A DNA stretch of 21,640 bases from Alkalihalobacillus alcalophilus ATCC 27647 = CGMCC 1.3604 (GTDB lineage Bacteria > Bacillota > Bacilli > Bacillales > Bacillaceae_D). The notes below the pieces were generated by a model. The model did not search any database. It was not told where the DNA came from and saw nothing but the letters and a program-made list of their open reading frames with translations. Below are positions 1-8,370 of this stretch, one piece after another (within the stretch, counting starts at the first letter, position 1; each line of letters starts with the position of its first letter). The position numbers and the translations under genes were made by a program. Where the stretch lies: assembly GCF_000292245.2 (NCBI RefSeq), contig NZ_ALPT02000070.1:1-21640 (forward strand), in the 5' to 3' direction.

Positions 1-818
1 GTAATACTGTAGGTACCATCCAATGATAAATTAATTTCTTTATATTTTTCTTTTAAATATTTAGCAACTGAAGGTAGTTCCGGATAAACAGTAGCTTTAT
101 TAATATTGTGTGTAGCATCTAATTCTTTCTTAATTGTTTCTTTATACTCATAAGGAATTGAGATTATAAGGGATGGTTTAATAGAATTGAGCGTTAATAA
201 ATCCTTTTGAATCTCTCCTTCTGATACTAAATTACCACAAATCACGAACGTTCCTTGTTGATTAAATAAACGGGTATTGGCTTCTTGTAATTTTGCAGTA
301 TAAGGCACAAAATAAGAACCGTTAACAATTTGTAAGATTTCATGGTGTTCAATTTGTTCATGAAAAGTTTGCTCATATAGGTGTTGGATATGACCAATCT
401 GTAAGTCTTCTATAGTTGCAAGTAGACTTAGAAGTTGAATCTCTTTACTATTCAATTCCTTTGGTTGTTGAATAAAGATGTAAACAAGGCCAGGGCTTTC
501 ATCTTCAACATCCTCAACAGCAAAAAACAATGCATATAAGGGGTTTATCGTAACATCAATTAATCTTGTAGGAATTTCATAATGTTGCATTTTAGCTAAG
601 TGCTCAAGTGGTGTTGAATACTTTTTAAACTCATCACTTTTAAGGTGAATAGCTTCTTGATATATGTTATGTTCATTAGACATATATCCAATATCTCTGG
701 AAATACTAGAGCTTATATCTGGAAATCTTTTTAATTGGCCCCTATAAAAAATAGGTGAGTGTCCCTCATAACGTTTTAGCTTTTTTTGAAATTCATCTAT
801 ACTGATAGCTTGATCCAA
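1..818 (-). CDS. FRG domain-containing protein (partial, runs off the left edge)
   Basis: An open frame of 272 codons on the minus strand reaches the window edge without a stop. The start is a TTG at 818, chosen because AAAGGAG lies about 8 bases upstream; the nearby ATG at 840 is out of frame. The FRG family is named for a conserved F-x-RG motif, seen here as FYRGQ at residues 24-28. It is followed by the second family hallmark, MQHYEIPTRLID (77-88) leading into NPLYALFFA (92-100). The domain has no settled biochemical role; it is often found in accessory regions and near defence genes. The gene starts 30 bp after the XRE regulator, so the two probably share a transcript. The family call is fairly sure; a defence or toxin role is inference. 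The C-terminus is outside the window. Confidence 0.8.
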   Translation of the reverse strand, partial: MDQAISIDEFQKKLKRYEGHSPIFYRGQLKRFPDISSSISRDIGYMSNEHNIYQEAIHLKSDEFKKYSTPLEHLAKMQHYEIPTRLIDVTINPLYALFFAVEDVEDESPGLVYIFIQQPKELNSKEIQLLSLLATIEDLQIGHIQHLYEQTFHEQIEHHEILQIVNGSYFVPYTAKLQEANTRLFNQQGTFVICGNLVSEGEIQKDLLTLNSIKPSLIISIPYEYKETIKKELDATHNINKATVYPELPSVAKYLKEKYKEINLSLDGTYSI

Positions 819-848
819 CTTGCTCACTCCTTTTCCGCATAAATCACT

Positions 849-1328
849 TTAAAAGTAATTCTTCTTTATTTTAGCAAATTCTCTAAGTTCATTCTGATCT
901 TTAACAGGAAGATCTCTATAAATATTTAATAATTCTGTTTCATTTACTGTTAAAGTACCAAGAAATCGGTTATTCATCTCATGATTAAATAATTTCTGTA
1001 AGTAAGTCATTGGTATGTTAAATTCTTTACTTAATTTTTCTTGCTCAGTATAAAGTGACTGCAATAACCGGCTTATTATTATTTGTACTGGAATTTCAGA
1101 ATCATTTGGTAAGCATTTTTTTTTATTACCTGTTCCCTTAATTAACCAGTCAATTGTTACATTATATAGTTCACTAATACCAACTAAAGTTTCAATTGAG
1201 GGTTTATTTCTTCCAATTTCTAAATCACTTAAAGACCCCTGGGACATACGAATCGTTTGCGCAAATTCCTTTTGCTTTAGTTTTGCTGCGTGTCTTGTTT
1301 TTTTTATTCTTTCCCCAATGTGCTCCAT
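849..1328 (-). CDS. XRE-family helix-turn-helix transcriptional regulator
   Basis: This 159-residue protein starts with a canonical XRE/Cro-C1 DNA-binding domain at about residues 4-65: RIKKTRHAAKLKQKEFA, then the recognition-helix region with SQGSLSDLEIGRNKPS, ending in DWLIKGTG. The C-terminal half (about 75-159) is charged and probably helical and may serve dimerisation or signal sensing; I do not recognise it. The ATG at 1328 has GAGGAG just upstream. It is divergent from tnsA across a 292-bp gap containing two palindromes, and directly precedes the FRG gene. It could repress its own operon, the tns operon, or both. It could also be an antitoxin-like partner for the FRG protein. The DNA-binding assignment is solid; the target is inferred. 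Confidence 0.88.
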   Translation of the reverse strand: MEHIGERIKKTRHAAKLKQKEFAQTIRMSQGSLSDLEIGRNKPSIETLVGISELYNVTIDWLIKGTGNKKKCLPNDSEIPVQIIISRLLQSLYTEQEKLSKEFNIPMTYLQKLFNHEMNNRFLGTLTVNETELLNIYRDLPVKDQNELREFAKIKKNYF

Positions 1329-1420
1329 AATTACTTCTCCTCATAAAATTGATGTAATTGTTTCCATTTTATTGAAAGCAGTGTGCAAAGTAACTAAACC
1401 ATTGTAGAATATCCTCATTA

Positions 1421-1437
1421 CCGATATTATAGATCGG
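1421..1437. promoter_or_regulatory. Palindrome CCGAT-N7-ATCGG between xre and tnsA
   Basis: The five-base arms CCGAT (1421-1425) and ATCGG (1433-1437) form an inverted repeat centred about 100 bp upstream of the xre start. This is the usual place and size for an XRE-family operator, and it is locally G/C-rich in a very AT-rich spacer. Assigning it to the adjacent regulator is inference. Confidence 0.35.
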
Positions 1438-1561
1438 CTTCTAATGTATATAATAAGTGACATTTTTAAAATTAACATTATTGATTCAATATTCCTCACA
1501 CTATCAATTTATTTACAGTTTTCATAGTTTTATACTTAAACTAGTATTTTTTTCTAGCAAA

Positions 1562-1597
1562 TTGGAAAACATATTAGTAGGTCTATATTATACCTAC
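1562..1597 (+). promoter_or_regulatory. Candidate tnsA promoter overlapped by palindrome GTAGGT-N9-ACCTAC
   Basis: A sigma-A-like promoter is visible: TTGGAA (1562-1567), an 18-base spacer, and TATTAT (1586-1591). An inverted repeat with arms GTAGGT (1577-1582) and ACCTAC (1592-1597) covers the -10 region, so a bound protein would block transcription of the tns genes. It lies just upstream of the tnsA ribosome binding site. The neighbouring XRE protein is the obvious candidate repressor, but nothing in the sequence proves it. Confidence 0.45.
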
Positions 1598-1620
1598 GAT
1601 TAATTAAAAGAGGTGATAAT

Positions 1621-2271
1621 TTGTTTAAGCCCATTCCTATAAAAAGAAGTGATCAATTTTATAGTAATTATTGGGTAGGATACAGTCTCAAATTAATGAG
1701 GGAAGTTGATTTTTTTGGTGATCTACAGTATGAGTATTGGCTACAAGTAGAAACAGATCCAGATATTTCAGAATTTTGCGAAAGGCCCATAATTATAGAT
1801 GGGGTTCTAGAAGGTAAAAGGAAAAAAACACAATTTGATATGTACCTAAAAAAGAGAGACGGGAAAAAGACTTTAGTTAAGATTCTATATTCTAGTAAAC
1901 AAGATTCCCCATTAAGAGCACTTGAAAAACTCTATTGTGAAAAAAATGGATTTGAATATATATGTATTTCTGAATTAGATATTAGACAAAACCCTATTGC
2001 TCTTTCTAATAGAAAGCAGATCATTACGACTTTGTGTAATAGAAAGCAACCAATAGATATAGATTTAAGGAAACTTCTTCATGAAGTGACAAGTAAGAGA
2101 ACATCAATAAAACAAATAATTGAAAACATGAATGCAAGTATCTCTTTACCTCGTACAAAAGAAGCTTTATTTTGGCTTATTTATAAAGGCGACATATCTT
2201 CGAATATGTACGAAAAAAAAATATCACTTGAAACAGAGGTGTGGTTGAATGACCAAACGAAGGATAATTGA
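1621..2271 (+). CDS. tnsA: Tn7-like transposition protein TnsA (endonuclease)
   Basis: TnsA is the restriction-enzyme-like subunit of the Tn7 transposase. It cuts the non-transferred strands so that, with TnsB, the element moves by cut-and-paste. The 216-residue protein has the expected N-terminal nuclease layout: E38 in QYEYWLQVETDP, then FCERP, D73 in TQFDMYLKK and K87 in TLVKIL, matching the E...D...x-K arrangement of TnsA. The C-terminal part (about 145-216), with a helical LPRTKEALFWLIYKGDI stretch, fits the TnsA C-terminal domain that contacts TnsC. The start is a TTG preceded by AGAGGTGAT. It overlaps tnsB by 23 bases, implying translational coupling. The family is divergent, but the tnsB-tnsC-tniQ context makes the call secure. 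Confidence 0.88.
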   Translation: MFKPIPIKRSDQFYSNYWVGYSLKLMREVDFFGDLQYEYWLQVETDPDISEFCERPIIIDGVLEGKRKKTQFDMYLKKRDGKKTLVKILYSSKQDSPLRALEKLYCEKNGFEYICISELDIRQNPIALSNRKQIITTLCNRKQPIDIDLRKLLHEVTSKRTSIKQIIENMNASISLPRTKEALFWLIYKGDISSNMYEKKISLETEVWLNDQTKDN

Positions 2272-4165
2272 AAACGAAAATGTTGATAAAGAACTACTGG
2301 ATCTTACTAAATGGCCAGACGTTCGGATTGAAAGTTTATCAGATGAAGATCAATCCACTTTTTTAAAAAGAAAAAAAGCAATCCTCATGTATTTTGAAAG
2401 CAAGACACATACACAAATTCATAAGGAAACTGGAATTAATAGATCACAAATAAGTATTTTTTTAAAAAAGTGTTTGAAGTTTGATCAACAAGGGGTTCTG
2501 TGGGGATTTAGAGCGTTAATTCCCCACAAGCGTATTGATTCCTACAACCGACAATCATTACCTAAATCAAAACAAGATAATAACAATGGTGCATTTCAAC
2601 TGTTATTGGAAACATATCCTGACCTACGAGAATTAATAGATCGACATGTTTTTAAACAAAAAAATAAGGCAGCATCTGAGCTTAATACCAGAACAAAACA
2701 TATCCATAAGAAATTTATAATAAAGTGTCGTGAATTAGGTATCGCGCCACCTCATTATCCTTTTAATACTTCTGAACAAGGAAGAAGAAGCCTTTACAGA
2801 TATGTTAAGGAATTGAATTTTAGATCAGTTCCAATTTATGAATCAACAAATCAAATATCTTTAATAAATAGACCGTTTGAACGTGTTCAATTTGATGGCC
2901 ACAAACTAGATTTAAGCCTTGCTATTGTAATAAATACACCTGAAGAAGTAGAAGTAGTCAAAGAAATTAATAGAATCTGGCTCTTAACTGTTATGGATGT
3001 GGCTACAAGAAATATTCTTGGTTATCATATTAGTTTTAATAAAGAATACAATTCTTCAGATGTTTTAAGGTGTATTAGAAATGCGATTGTTCCGTGGCAA
3101 CCTAAAACTTTTACGATTTCTGGACTTGAATATCCTAAAGATGGAGGATTTCCATCAGCGGTTATTCCAGAAACTCAATGGGCAGTATGGGGAGAAATAT
3201 TTTATGATAATGCTCGATCTAATCTTTCAACAATAGTGCAAGACAGATTGAAAAACGTTGTGGGATGTGCAATAAATGCTGGACCAGTTGAATCACCTTT
3301 GAGAAGAAGCATTCAAGAACGGTTCTATGGAATTTTGGAAGAAAATGGTTTTCATCTATTACCCAATACAACAGGTAGCAACCCTAACGATTCTCGTCGG
3401 AAAGATGCGGCCAAACAAGCGATTAAGTATCGAATTTCACCTGAGCACATAGAGGAACTTACTGAGGTCTTAATAGCTCAATATAATGGAACGCCACATG
3501 AAGGGATTAGTTTCCTTTCTCCTCTAGAAATTATGAAAGAAAAGGTTGAACAAAACCCTATGATTATTGATCAAATATCTATAGAAAAAAGAAGCGAGGC
3601 AGCCTTTATGACTCTTCATGCGCAGCGAACAATCAATGGCAATGTCAAAGATAAACGTCGGCCATATATACAATATGAAAATGTCCGATACACCAACCCA
3701 ATTTTATCAAATTCTTATGGTTTAATTGGGATGAAGTTAGATTTAGTAGTTAATACAGATGATCTTCGTGTAATAAAAGCATTTTATCCTGATGGTTCAG
3801 AATTAGGACTTTTAAAAGCGTCAGGGAAATGGGGAATAACTCCACATACTTTGCTTGTAAGGCAAGAGATTTTTAAAATGCGCCATAGAAAACTAATGCA
3901 TTTTACAAACCAGGATGATGCTGTCCAAATATATCATAACTTTTTATTAGAAAATGCAAAATTAAATAAAAAAACTAGAAATAAATTAGCTGCTCTAGAA
4001 AAAAGTATTCGTGAGACAACTTTCTATTCAAATTCTAATGAATTAAAAGAAAATGATGTTATTGAGACAAATGATGAGTTCAATCAGAAGAAACAACTCA
4101 GAGAAAAGAAAAAAAAGTCAAAAGGATCAGAGATAAAAAAAATCAGAAAAACTATATTTTATTAA
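2249..4165 (+). CDS. tnsB: Tn7-like transposase TnsB (DDE integrase-type)
   Basis: TnsB binds repeats at the transposon ends and catalyses 3'-end cleavage and strand transfer. The 638-residue protein has a helix-turn-helix-like region near residues 40-75 (YFESKTHTQIHKETGINRSQ), then an RNase-H-fold integrase core. The putative catalytic triad is D216 (VQFDGHKLD), D320 (GEIFYDNARSN) and E357 (SIQERFYG), spaced as in retroviral-type integrases. The region after about 450 matches a Mu-type beta-barrel segment, and the tail (about 600-638) is very lysine-rich, consistent with a TnsC-contacting C-terminus. The ATG at 2249 has AGAGGTG upstream and lies inside the end of tnsA. No break or missing catalytic residue is seen, so it appears functional. 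Confidence 0.92.
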   Translation: MTKRRIIENENVDKELLDLTKWPDVRIESLSDEDQSTFLKRKKAILMYFESKTHTQIHKETGINRSQISIFLKKCLKFDQQGVLWGFRALIPHKRIDSYNRQSLPKSKQDNNNGAFQLLLETYPDLRELIDRHVFKQKNKAASELNTRTKHIHKKFIIKCRELGIAPPHYPFNTSEQGRRSLYRYVKELNFRSVPIYESTNQISLINRPFERVQFDGHKLDLSLAIVINTPEEVEVVKEINRIWLLTVMDVATRNILGYHISFNKEYNSSDVLRCIRNAIVPWQPKTFTISGLEYPKDGGFPSAVIPETQWAVWGEIFYDNARSNLSTIVQDRLKNVVGCAINAGPVESPLRRSIQERFYGILEENGFHLLPNTTGSNPNDSRRKDAAKQAIKYRISPEHIEELTEVLIAQYNGTPHEGISFLSPLEIMKEKVEQNPMIIDQISIEKRSEAAFMTLHAQRTINGNVKDKRRPYIQYENVRYTNPILSNSYGLIGMKLDLVVNTDDLRVIKAFYPDGSELGLLKASGKWGITPHTLLVRQEIFKMRHRKLMHFTNQDDAVQIYHNFLLENAKLNKKTRNKLAALEKSIRETTFYSNSNELKENDVIETNDEFNQKKQLREKKKKSKGSEIKKIRKTIFY

Positions 4166-4186
4166 TTTTAGAAAGTAGGTGATAAG

Positions 4187-5176
4187 ATGCATCCTATAGT
4201 TAAAAGTGAAGCATTACCAGAAACAAGACCATTATTTCCAAAAGGGACTCACCCAATAGAAACAGGCCGTTATCTAATTGGAACAAATGAAATTGATCAT
4301 TTATATAAAAAAGTTGTTCAATGTCTTACTAATCGGTCAACGGGTGTTATCATCCATGGAAGACCACGATTAGGCAAAACCCGTGCATTAGAATATTTAA
4401 TGCGTATCCTCCCTGAAGAATTTGATAATATACCAATTTACTTTCTTTTGTCTAGAGAATATAAAAATGCTAACGAAAATATCTTCTTTCAAGATATTTT
4501 ACTAGACATCGGCCACGCGGTTCCCTTTTCAGGCAAGGCAGATAAAAAGCGCCAACGTCTACTCTGGTTTTTAATTGAACGAGCAAATCAATCAGGTAAG
4601 AGGAGAATCGTCTTCTTTATAGATGATGCTCAAAGATTAGTTGACATGCAATATGGCTGGCTAATGGATATTTATAATGATTTAGATAGAGTAGGAATCA
4701 GCTTGACCGTCTTTTTAGTAGGGCAAGATGAATTAGTAAATCGCAGATCTTCATTTGGAGCCGAAGGGAAACAACAAATCATTGGACGTTTTATGGTACA
4801 TCAACATCAATTTAGCGGAGTGAAAACCAAAGGTGATCTAGAAGAAATACTAGAAGGTTACGACAAATATTCATATCCACAAGATACAACATGGACTATG
4901 ACTAGATATTATTTTCCTACTGCTTATTTAAATGGATTTCGTTTGAAAAATTTTACCGACTCAATCTTTGAAGCTTTTATGCAATTAAGAAAAGCTGCAG
5001 GAATAAGATCCAAAATAGAAATTCCAATGCAATATATTACTTTAACAATAGAATACCTGTTAAGAGAATTTGGTGTTGAAGGAGAAAATTTAGAAGGATT
5101 AAGTGATGAGCATTTTGAAGAAGCAGTTGAAAACTCAGGTTATATAGAAGCGGAAACCAACGTTATTTTTGGTTAA
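4187..5176 (+). CDS. tnsC: Tn7-like AAA+ regulator TnsC
   Basis: TnsC is the AAA+ ATPase that links target selection by a TnsD/TniQ protein to the TnsAB transposase. The 329-residue protein has Walker A GRPRLGKT (58-65) and Walker B IVFFIDDA (141-148). A sensor-1-like FLVGQDEL and an arginine-containing segment follow near 170-200. The length is somewhat short relative to Tn7 TnsC, as is common among Tn7-like elements. The start is an ATG with TAGGTGAT upstream, 21 bp after tnsB. It precedes the first tniQ gene by 45 bp, so tnsABC-tniQ probably form one operon. Nothing suggests inactivation. Confidence 0.9.
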   Translation: MHPIVKSEALPETRPLFPKGTHPIETGRYLIGTNEIDHLYKKVVQCLTNRSTGVIIHGRPRLGKTRALEYLMRILPEEFDNIPIYFLLSREYKNANENIFFQDILLDIGHAVPFSGKADKKRQRLLWFLIERANQSGKRRIVFFIDDAQRLVDMQYGWLMDIYNDLDRVGISLTVFLVGQDELVNRRSSFGAEGKQQIIGRFMVHQHQFSGVKTKGDLEEILEGYDKYSYPQDTTWTMTRYYFPTAYLNGFRLKNFTDSIFEAFMQLRKAAGIRSKIEIPMQYITLTIEYLLREFGVEGENLEGLSDEHFEEAVENSGYIEAETNVIFG

Positions 5177-5221
5177 AAGTTAAATTGTTTTTCGTTACAA
5201 TATTGAAAGGAATAACTCCAT

Positions 5222-6832
5222 TTGAATTTACAACATGAAGTTCCTAAAAATAAAAGAAATGCTACGTTAAACTGGAACAATGATTGGTTTAACTCTTATG
5301 AATCACCATGGGGGATATTTGAAAAACTAAAATTCACCAACTTTATTGATGCAAATGATATATTGCGATTATTTGGAGTAGAGAAAGTTAGAAATTTAAA
5401 GAGTTTCGGAAAAACACACCGACAATTAATACATTTAAATGGTTTAGATGAAGATATAGTTGAACGATTCTTAGGATTTTCATTGCACCAACATAATAAT
5501 CATTTATTGCAAAAGTTATTTCAATGCTTCTATAACTTTAATAAAAGTTCTAGTTACTATTTTAGAGATGACTTATTTTTTTGTATTGATTGTTTAAAGA
5601 CTGGCTACCACAGTTTATTTTTCCAATCCAAATTAATTCATTTTTGTCCGTTTCATAAGCTGCCATTAATTCAAGGTTGTCCTTATTGTCGTAATCCAAT
5701 ACCGTATTTGCTCTCTGATCAATATACTGATGGACCATTCCTTTGTAAGTGTGGGAACGGTTGGTTAACATCTGAAACTACACCAAATCCAACTTTTTCA
5801 TGGAAAAAACCAATAGCTGATATTCAATCTCAAGCATTGAATGCTTGGTTGAATCTTGATCAGAGTCAAATCAACAGACTAAATAAATGTAGGTTCTTTT
5901 CTGGAATTGACTTGGAAGATGATTCAGAGGTATTAGAAAAATTGATTTCAGTGGTCGATAGTGATTTTAAAATCTCTAAGGAATATACTCATCATAAAAT
6001 AGAAACCTCGAACTATATTAATTCGCTAAAAATTGACATAAACGAAAACGAACTACAGAATGAAAATTATTTATTAAAGAACAGCCAAATTAATGATGTC
6101 GTGGATTCCTGGACACTTTTAAACAATAACGCTAAATACCAACAACACTACGACTATATTTATAATAACTCACAAAAAACAGTTAAAGCGTTCGCTCGTC
6201 ACATTAGGAATACAATCTATCCAGAGCATAGAACATGTGTTAAGCGATTAGTTCGTTTATTAAAAGAAGAGAACAAGTCATTCCCACCAATTTGTCCTCA
6301 CGCTTATGCATATGTATTCTGGAGAAAATCAATTGATGAAATTGATCATTTTTATGAAGTTGATAGGTATGGTCATGCAAATAGAAAATATCCTTATGAT
6401 CTGGATGTTGCTTCTGGTTTAGATCGAGACTTCATTAAATCATTTGTTGATGAATGGATCGATTATTATGACTATGTTCGAGATAAAGAGCTTGTGGGTT
6501 TGAATTGGATTATCAATAAAATTATTAGTGCTTTATTGTCAAACCATTATATGAATTGGTTACGTATCTCAACAAAATATAGTGAAGCAAGAGAAGAGGC
6601 TAATTTTAGACAGTACATCTATAAAGATCTGGCTTTTTTCACAGTCATATTCCCATCAAAAGACACAGAAGAACCGATTGAATTTCATTGGTGGGAAAAA
6701 ACAAATAAATATTCAACACTTTTATGTCCATTTCCATCACAGAGTAAAAAAAGAATTTCAGAAAAGGAGTTAAGACAATCCAAACTTAGTATCCCTAGAA
6801 ACTTTTACAATAAAGAAGTTGACATGAAATGA
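5222..6832 (+). CDS. tnsD: TnsD/TniQ-family target-selection protein (copy 1)
   Basis: TniQ/TnsD proteins bind the target DNA and recruit TnsC; long forms usually recognise a specific chromosomal attachment site. The 536-residue protein has the typical TniQ N-terminus (ESPWGIFEKLKFTN) followed by zinc-finger ligands: C121-x2-C124, H130, C142-x2-H145, C153-x2-C156 and C175-x-C177. The remaining 350 residues are an extended C-terminal region, as in TnsD rather than the short TniQ of CRISPR-associated transposons. The TTG start has GAAAGGA upstream. It shares several motifs with the second tniQ gene, so the two are paralogues. The operon ends at a hairpin terminator just downstream. The target site cannot be read from this sequence. 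Confidence 0.88.
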   Translation: MNLQHEVPKNKRNATLNWNNDWFNSYESPWGIFEKLKFTNFIDANDILRLFGVEKVRNLKSFGKTHRQLIHLNGLDEDIVERFLGFSLHQHNNHLLQKLFQCFYNFNKSSSYYFRDDLFFCIDCLKTGYHSLFFQSKLIHFCPFHKLPLIQGCPYCRNPIPYLLSDQYTDGPFLCKCGNGWLTSETTPNPTFSWKKPIADIQSQALNAWLNLDQSQINRLNKCRFFSGIDLEDDSEVLEKLISVVDSDFKISKEYTHHKIETSNYINSLKIDINENELQNENYLLKNSQINDVVDSWTLLNNNAKYQQHYDYIYNNSQKTVKAFARHIRNTIYPEHRTCVKRLVRLLKEENKSFPPICPHAYAYVFWRKSIDEIDHFYEVDRYGHANRKYPYDLDVASGLDRDFIKSFVDEWIDYYDYVRDKELVGLNWIINKIISALLSNHYMNWLRISTKYSEAREEANFRQYIYKDLAFFTVIFPSKDTEEPIEFHWWEKTNKYSTLLCPFPSQSKKRISEKELRQSKLSIPRNFYNKEVDMK

Positions 6833-6840
6833 TCTGCATA

Positions 6841-6880
6841 AAATCGTCAGAATTTATTGTTCTGGCGAATTTTTTATTTT
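6841..6880 (+). terminator. Rho-independent terminator after the first tniQ gene
   Basis: The arms TCGTCAGAA (6844-6852) and TTCTGGCGA (6860-6868) pair with one G-T, and a T-rich tract follows (6870-6880). It lies 8 bases after the tniQ stop and closes the tnsABC-tniQ operon. Confidence 0.8.
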
Positions 6881-6924
6881 ATCTGTATCACAGGAAATTT
6901 CCTTATAGAGGTTTTAGTGAAAAA

Positions 6925-7020
6925 TTGATTACAGCCATTGAAATGTACCACCTCTGACATAGCATTCACCACCAAATGACAAAAAAGTGTACCAAAAATG
7001 ACAGACTGTTTACCACTGCA
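6925..7020 (+). repeat. Left terminal repeat array of a nested 1.5-kb element
   Basis: Four tandem copies of a loose motif, T-x-T/C-ACCA-N4/5-TGACA, follow one another. The ACCA cores start at 6947, 6968, 6991 and 7012, and the TGACA cores at 6955, 6977 and 6999 are exactly 22 bp apart. Outside lies TTGATTACAGCCA (6925-6937) and, six bases further in, the terminal TGTACCA (6944-6950). The same arrangement occurs inverted at 8371-8474. Arrays of about 22-bp sites are what TnsB-type and IS21-type transposases bind at element ends. Which transposase family these belong to is not proved. Confidence 0.7.
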
Positions 7021-7227
7021 ATCCTTCTGGTGATAAAAGATATAAAAAAATGATTAATTCTCAATAAGGTCAGACTTCTGCAAACAGTCCAGATTAACTC
7101 TAGTATTTCGTAGTAGACTTTATACTGTGCAATAAATTGTTCTCTTTTAAAACACTAATAGTGTAAATTATCTAAGAGGGTCAGAATTCAAAGAATAAAT
7201 CGCTTTCTTGAAAGGTAGTGAGTTTAA

Positions 7228-8127
7228 ATGGGAAGAAAAAAACAAAATATTGAAAAGCAAAAAGTCTTATTTCATCTATACTTAAACCCATATATAAGAG
7301 AATCGAATACACGTATATATGATGTGTTGTTACAAACGTATAATCGTACGTATGAAGCAATTTATAAGGATATCAAAGAAAACCCTAAAAAAATCTATGA
7401 TGTGCACTTGAAAGAAGCAAATGCAACTATTCACAATCAATACTGTTCTGAATATGCTGACCCAAGCGATTACTATGAACAGTTACAGGAATATGTTGTT
7501 GAACGTGTGCAAGAACAATCCTTAATGCACTATCAATTTAAATTGATGTCATTGAGTAATTTGTACCAAGTCTTCGAACAGCAGTTGAGAAAGTGGTTAT
7601 TTGAAGAAATGACACACAGCCAAAATGAATATACAAATCAAATTAAATTCGTTTTAAAGTATGAAGAAGATACTTACAGTGGATTTTATAACAATTTTCG
7701 AATATTGACCAACCTGTTAAAAGAAATGAACCTAACTTTTCCAATGCAAGCTTCTGAAACTGGAGAAATGTCTGAATGGGAAATATTCTTTAATGATGTT
7801 GAAGATAAGGGCAAAGATATACCTATTGTTCAAACGGAAATATGGAATTTGATTCGTGAATGTAACTTAATTTCCAATACATATAAGCACGGTAGTGGAA
7901 ATTCAGCTAAAGCATTATACAAAATTCGACCTGAATATTTTGAAAAAGTAAGTGATACTAAACTGATGAATTTGTACCGCACAACCAACATGGAAGAAGT
8001 ATTATCTGTTGATAAAATATGTTTTGAAACCTATTCAACTGTAATGAAAACCTTTTGGGAGAAATTAAAGGAACATCAAAGCGGTTTTGTATTGATGGAA
8101 ATAGATATGTCACCTGAAGAAGAATAG
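7228..8127 (+). CDS. Uncharacterised protein with HEPN-like NxxKHG motif (cargo of nested element)
   Basis: I do not recognise this 299-residue protein with certainty. It is predicted to be almost entirely helical and soluble, without signal peptide or membrane segment. Residues about 88-130 are rich in Q/E/L and could form a long helix. The most distinctive segment is residues 213-235, with LIRECNLISNTYKHGSGNS and then RPEYF: an arginine six or more residues before N-x-x-KHG. This resembles motifs in uncharacterised HEPN-like helical proteins, some of which are RNases in toxin or abortive-infection systems. The ATG follows GAAAGGTAGTGAG. It is the only gene within the nested element and has its own leader region (7021-7227). 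A defence role is inference from motif and location only. Confidence 0.55.
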   Translation: MGRKKQNIEKQKVLFHLYLNPYIRESNTRIYDVLLQTYNRTYEAIYKDIKENPKKIYDVHLKEANATIHNQYCSEYADPSDYYEQLQEYVVERVQEQSLMHYQFKLMSLSNLYQVFEQQLRKWLFEEMTHSQNEYTNQIKFVLKYEEDTYSGFYNNFRILTNLLKEMNLTFPMQASETGEMSEWEIFFNDVEDKGKDIPIVQTEIWNLIRECNLISNTYKHGSGNSAKALYKIRPEYFEKVSDTKLMNLYRTTNMEEVLSVDKICFETYSTVMKTFWEKLKEHQSGFVLMEIDMSPEEE

Positions 8128-8149
8128 AATACCTATTTGTATCTAGTTA

Positions 8150-8318
8150 TTAATGTTGGTCAGTACCCGAAGTGTCGAAATCACTAGCGAAAAATATGAA
8201 GGTTTAAAAGTGCCTGGTTCGACCAGCACAATACAATAGATCTGTTTATTGCGTACAACGATACTATTAAAGAAAAAATTGATATTCCACAATTGGCGCG
8301 ATTGCGGAAGACCAAAGC
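8150..8318 (+). other. Possible decayed coding remnant downstream of the HEPN-like gene
   Basis: Between the 299-aa gene and the terminator, two short protein-like stretches lie in different frames. One reads SEKYEGLKVP (about 8187-8216). The other reads AWFDQHNTIDLF and ends in LARLRKTKA with a stop at about 8322. Neither has a convincing start, and they are separated by stops and a frame change. This looks like the 3' end of a lost gene, but I cannot name the family. Confidence 0.3.
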
Positions 8319-8357
8319 CTAATTCCTCGTTAAAGATATGGAGGAATTAGGCTTTTT
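8314..8357 (+). terminator. Strong rho-independent terminator inside the nested element
   Basis: There is a perfect 15-bp stem, AAAGCCTAATTCCTC (8314-8328) with GAGGAATTAGGCTTT (8341-8355), a 12-base loop, and a T run at 8353-8357. It terminates the 299-aa gene transcript before the right repeat array. Confidence 0.88.
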
Positions 8358-8370
8358 CACTTGAAATCGT

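Noticed and set aside
1329..1620. Right end of the Tn7-like transposon upstream of tnsA
   Set aside because: This is where an end would be expected, but no convincing array of about 22-bp sites or TGT terminus is visible; two ACC cores 22 bp apart (1398, 1420) are too little.
6925..7020. CRISPR array, because of regularly spaced repeats
   Set aside because: The repeats are short, loose and contiguous with a 21-23-bp period and no spacers, and they are mirrored at the other end of a gene block; no cas genes are present.
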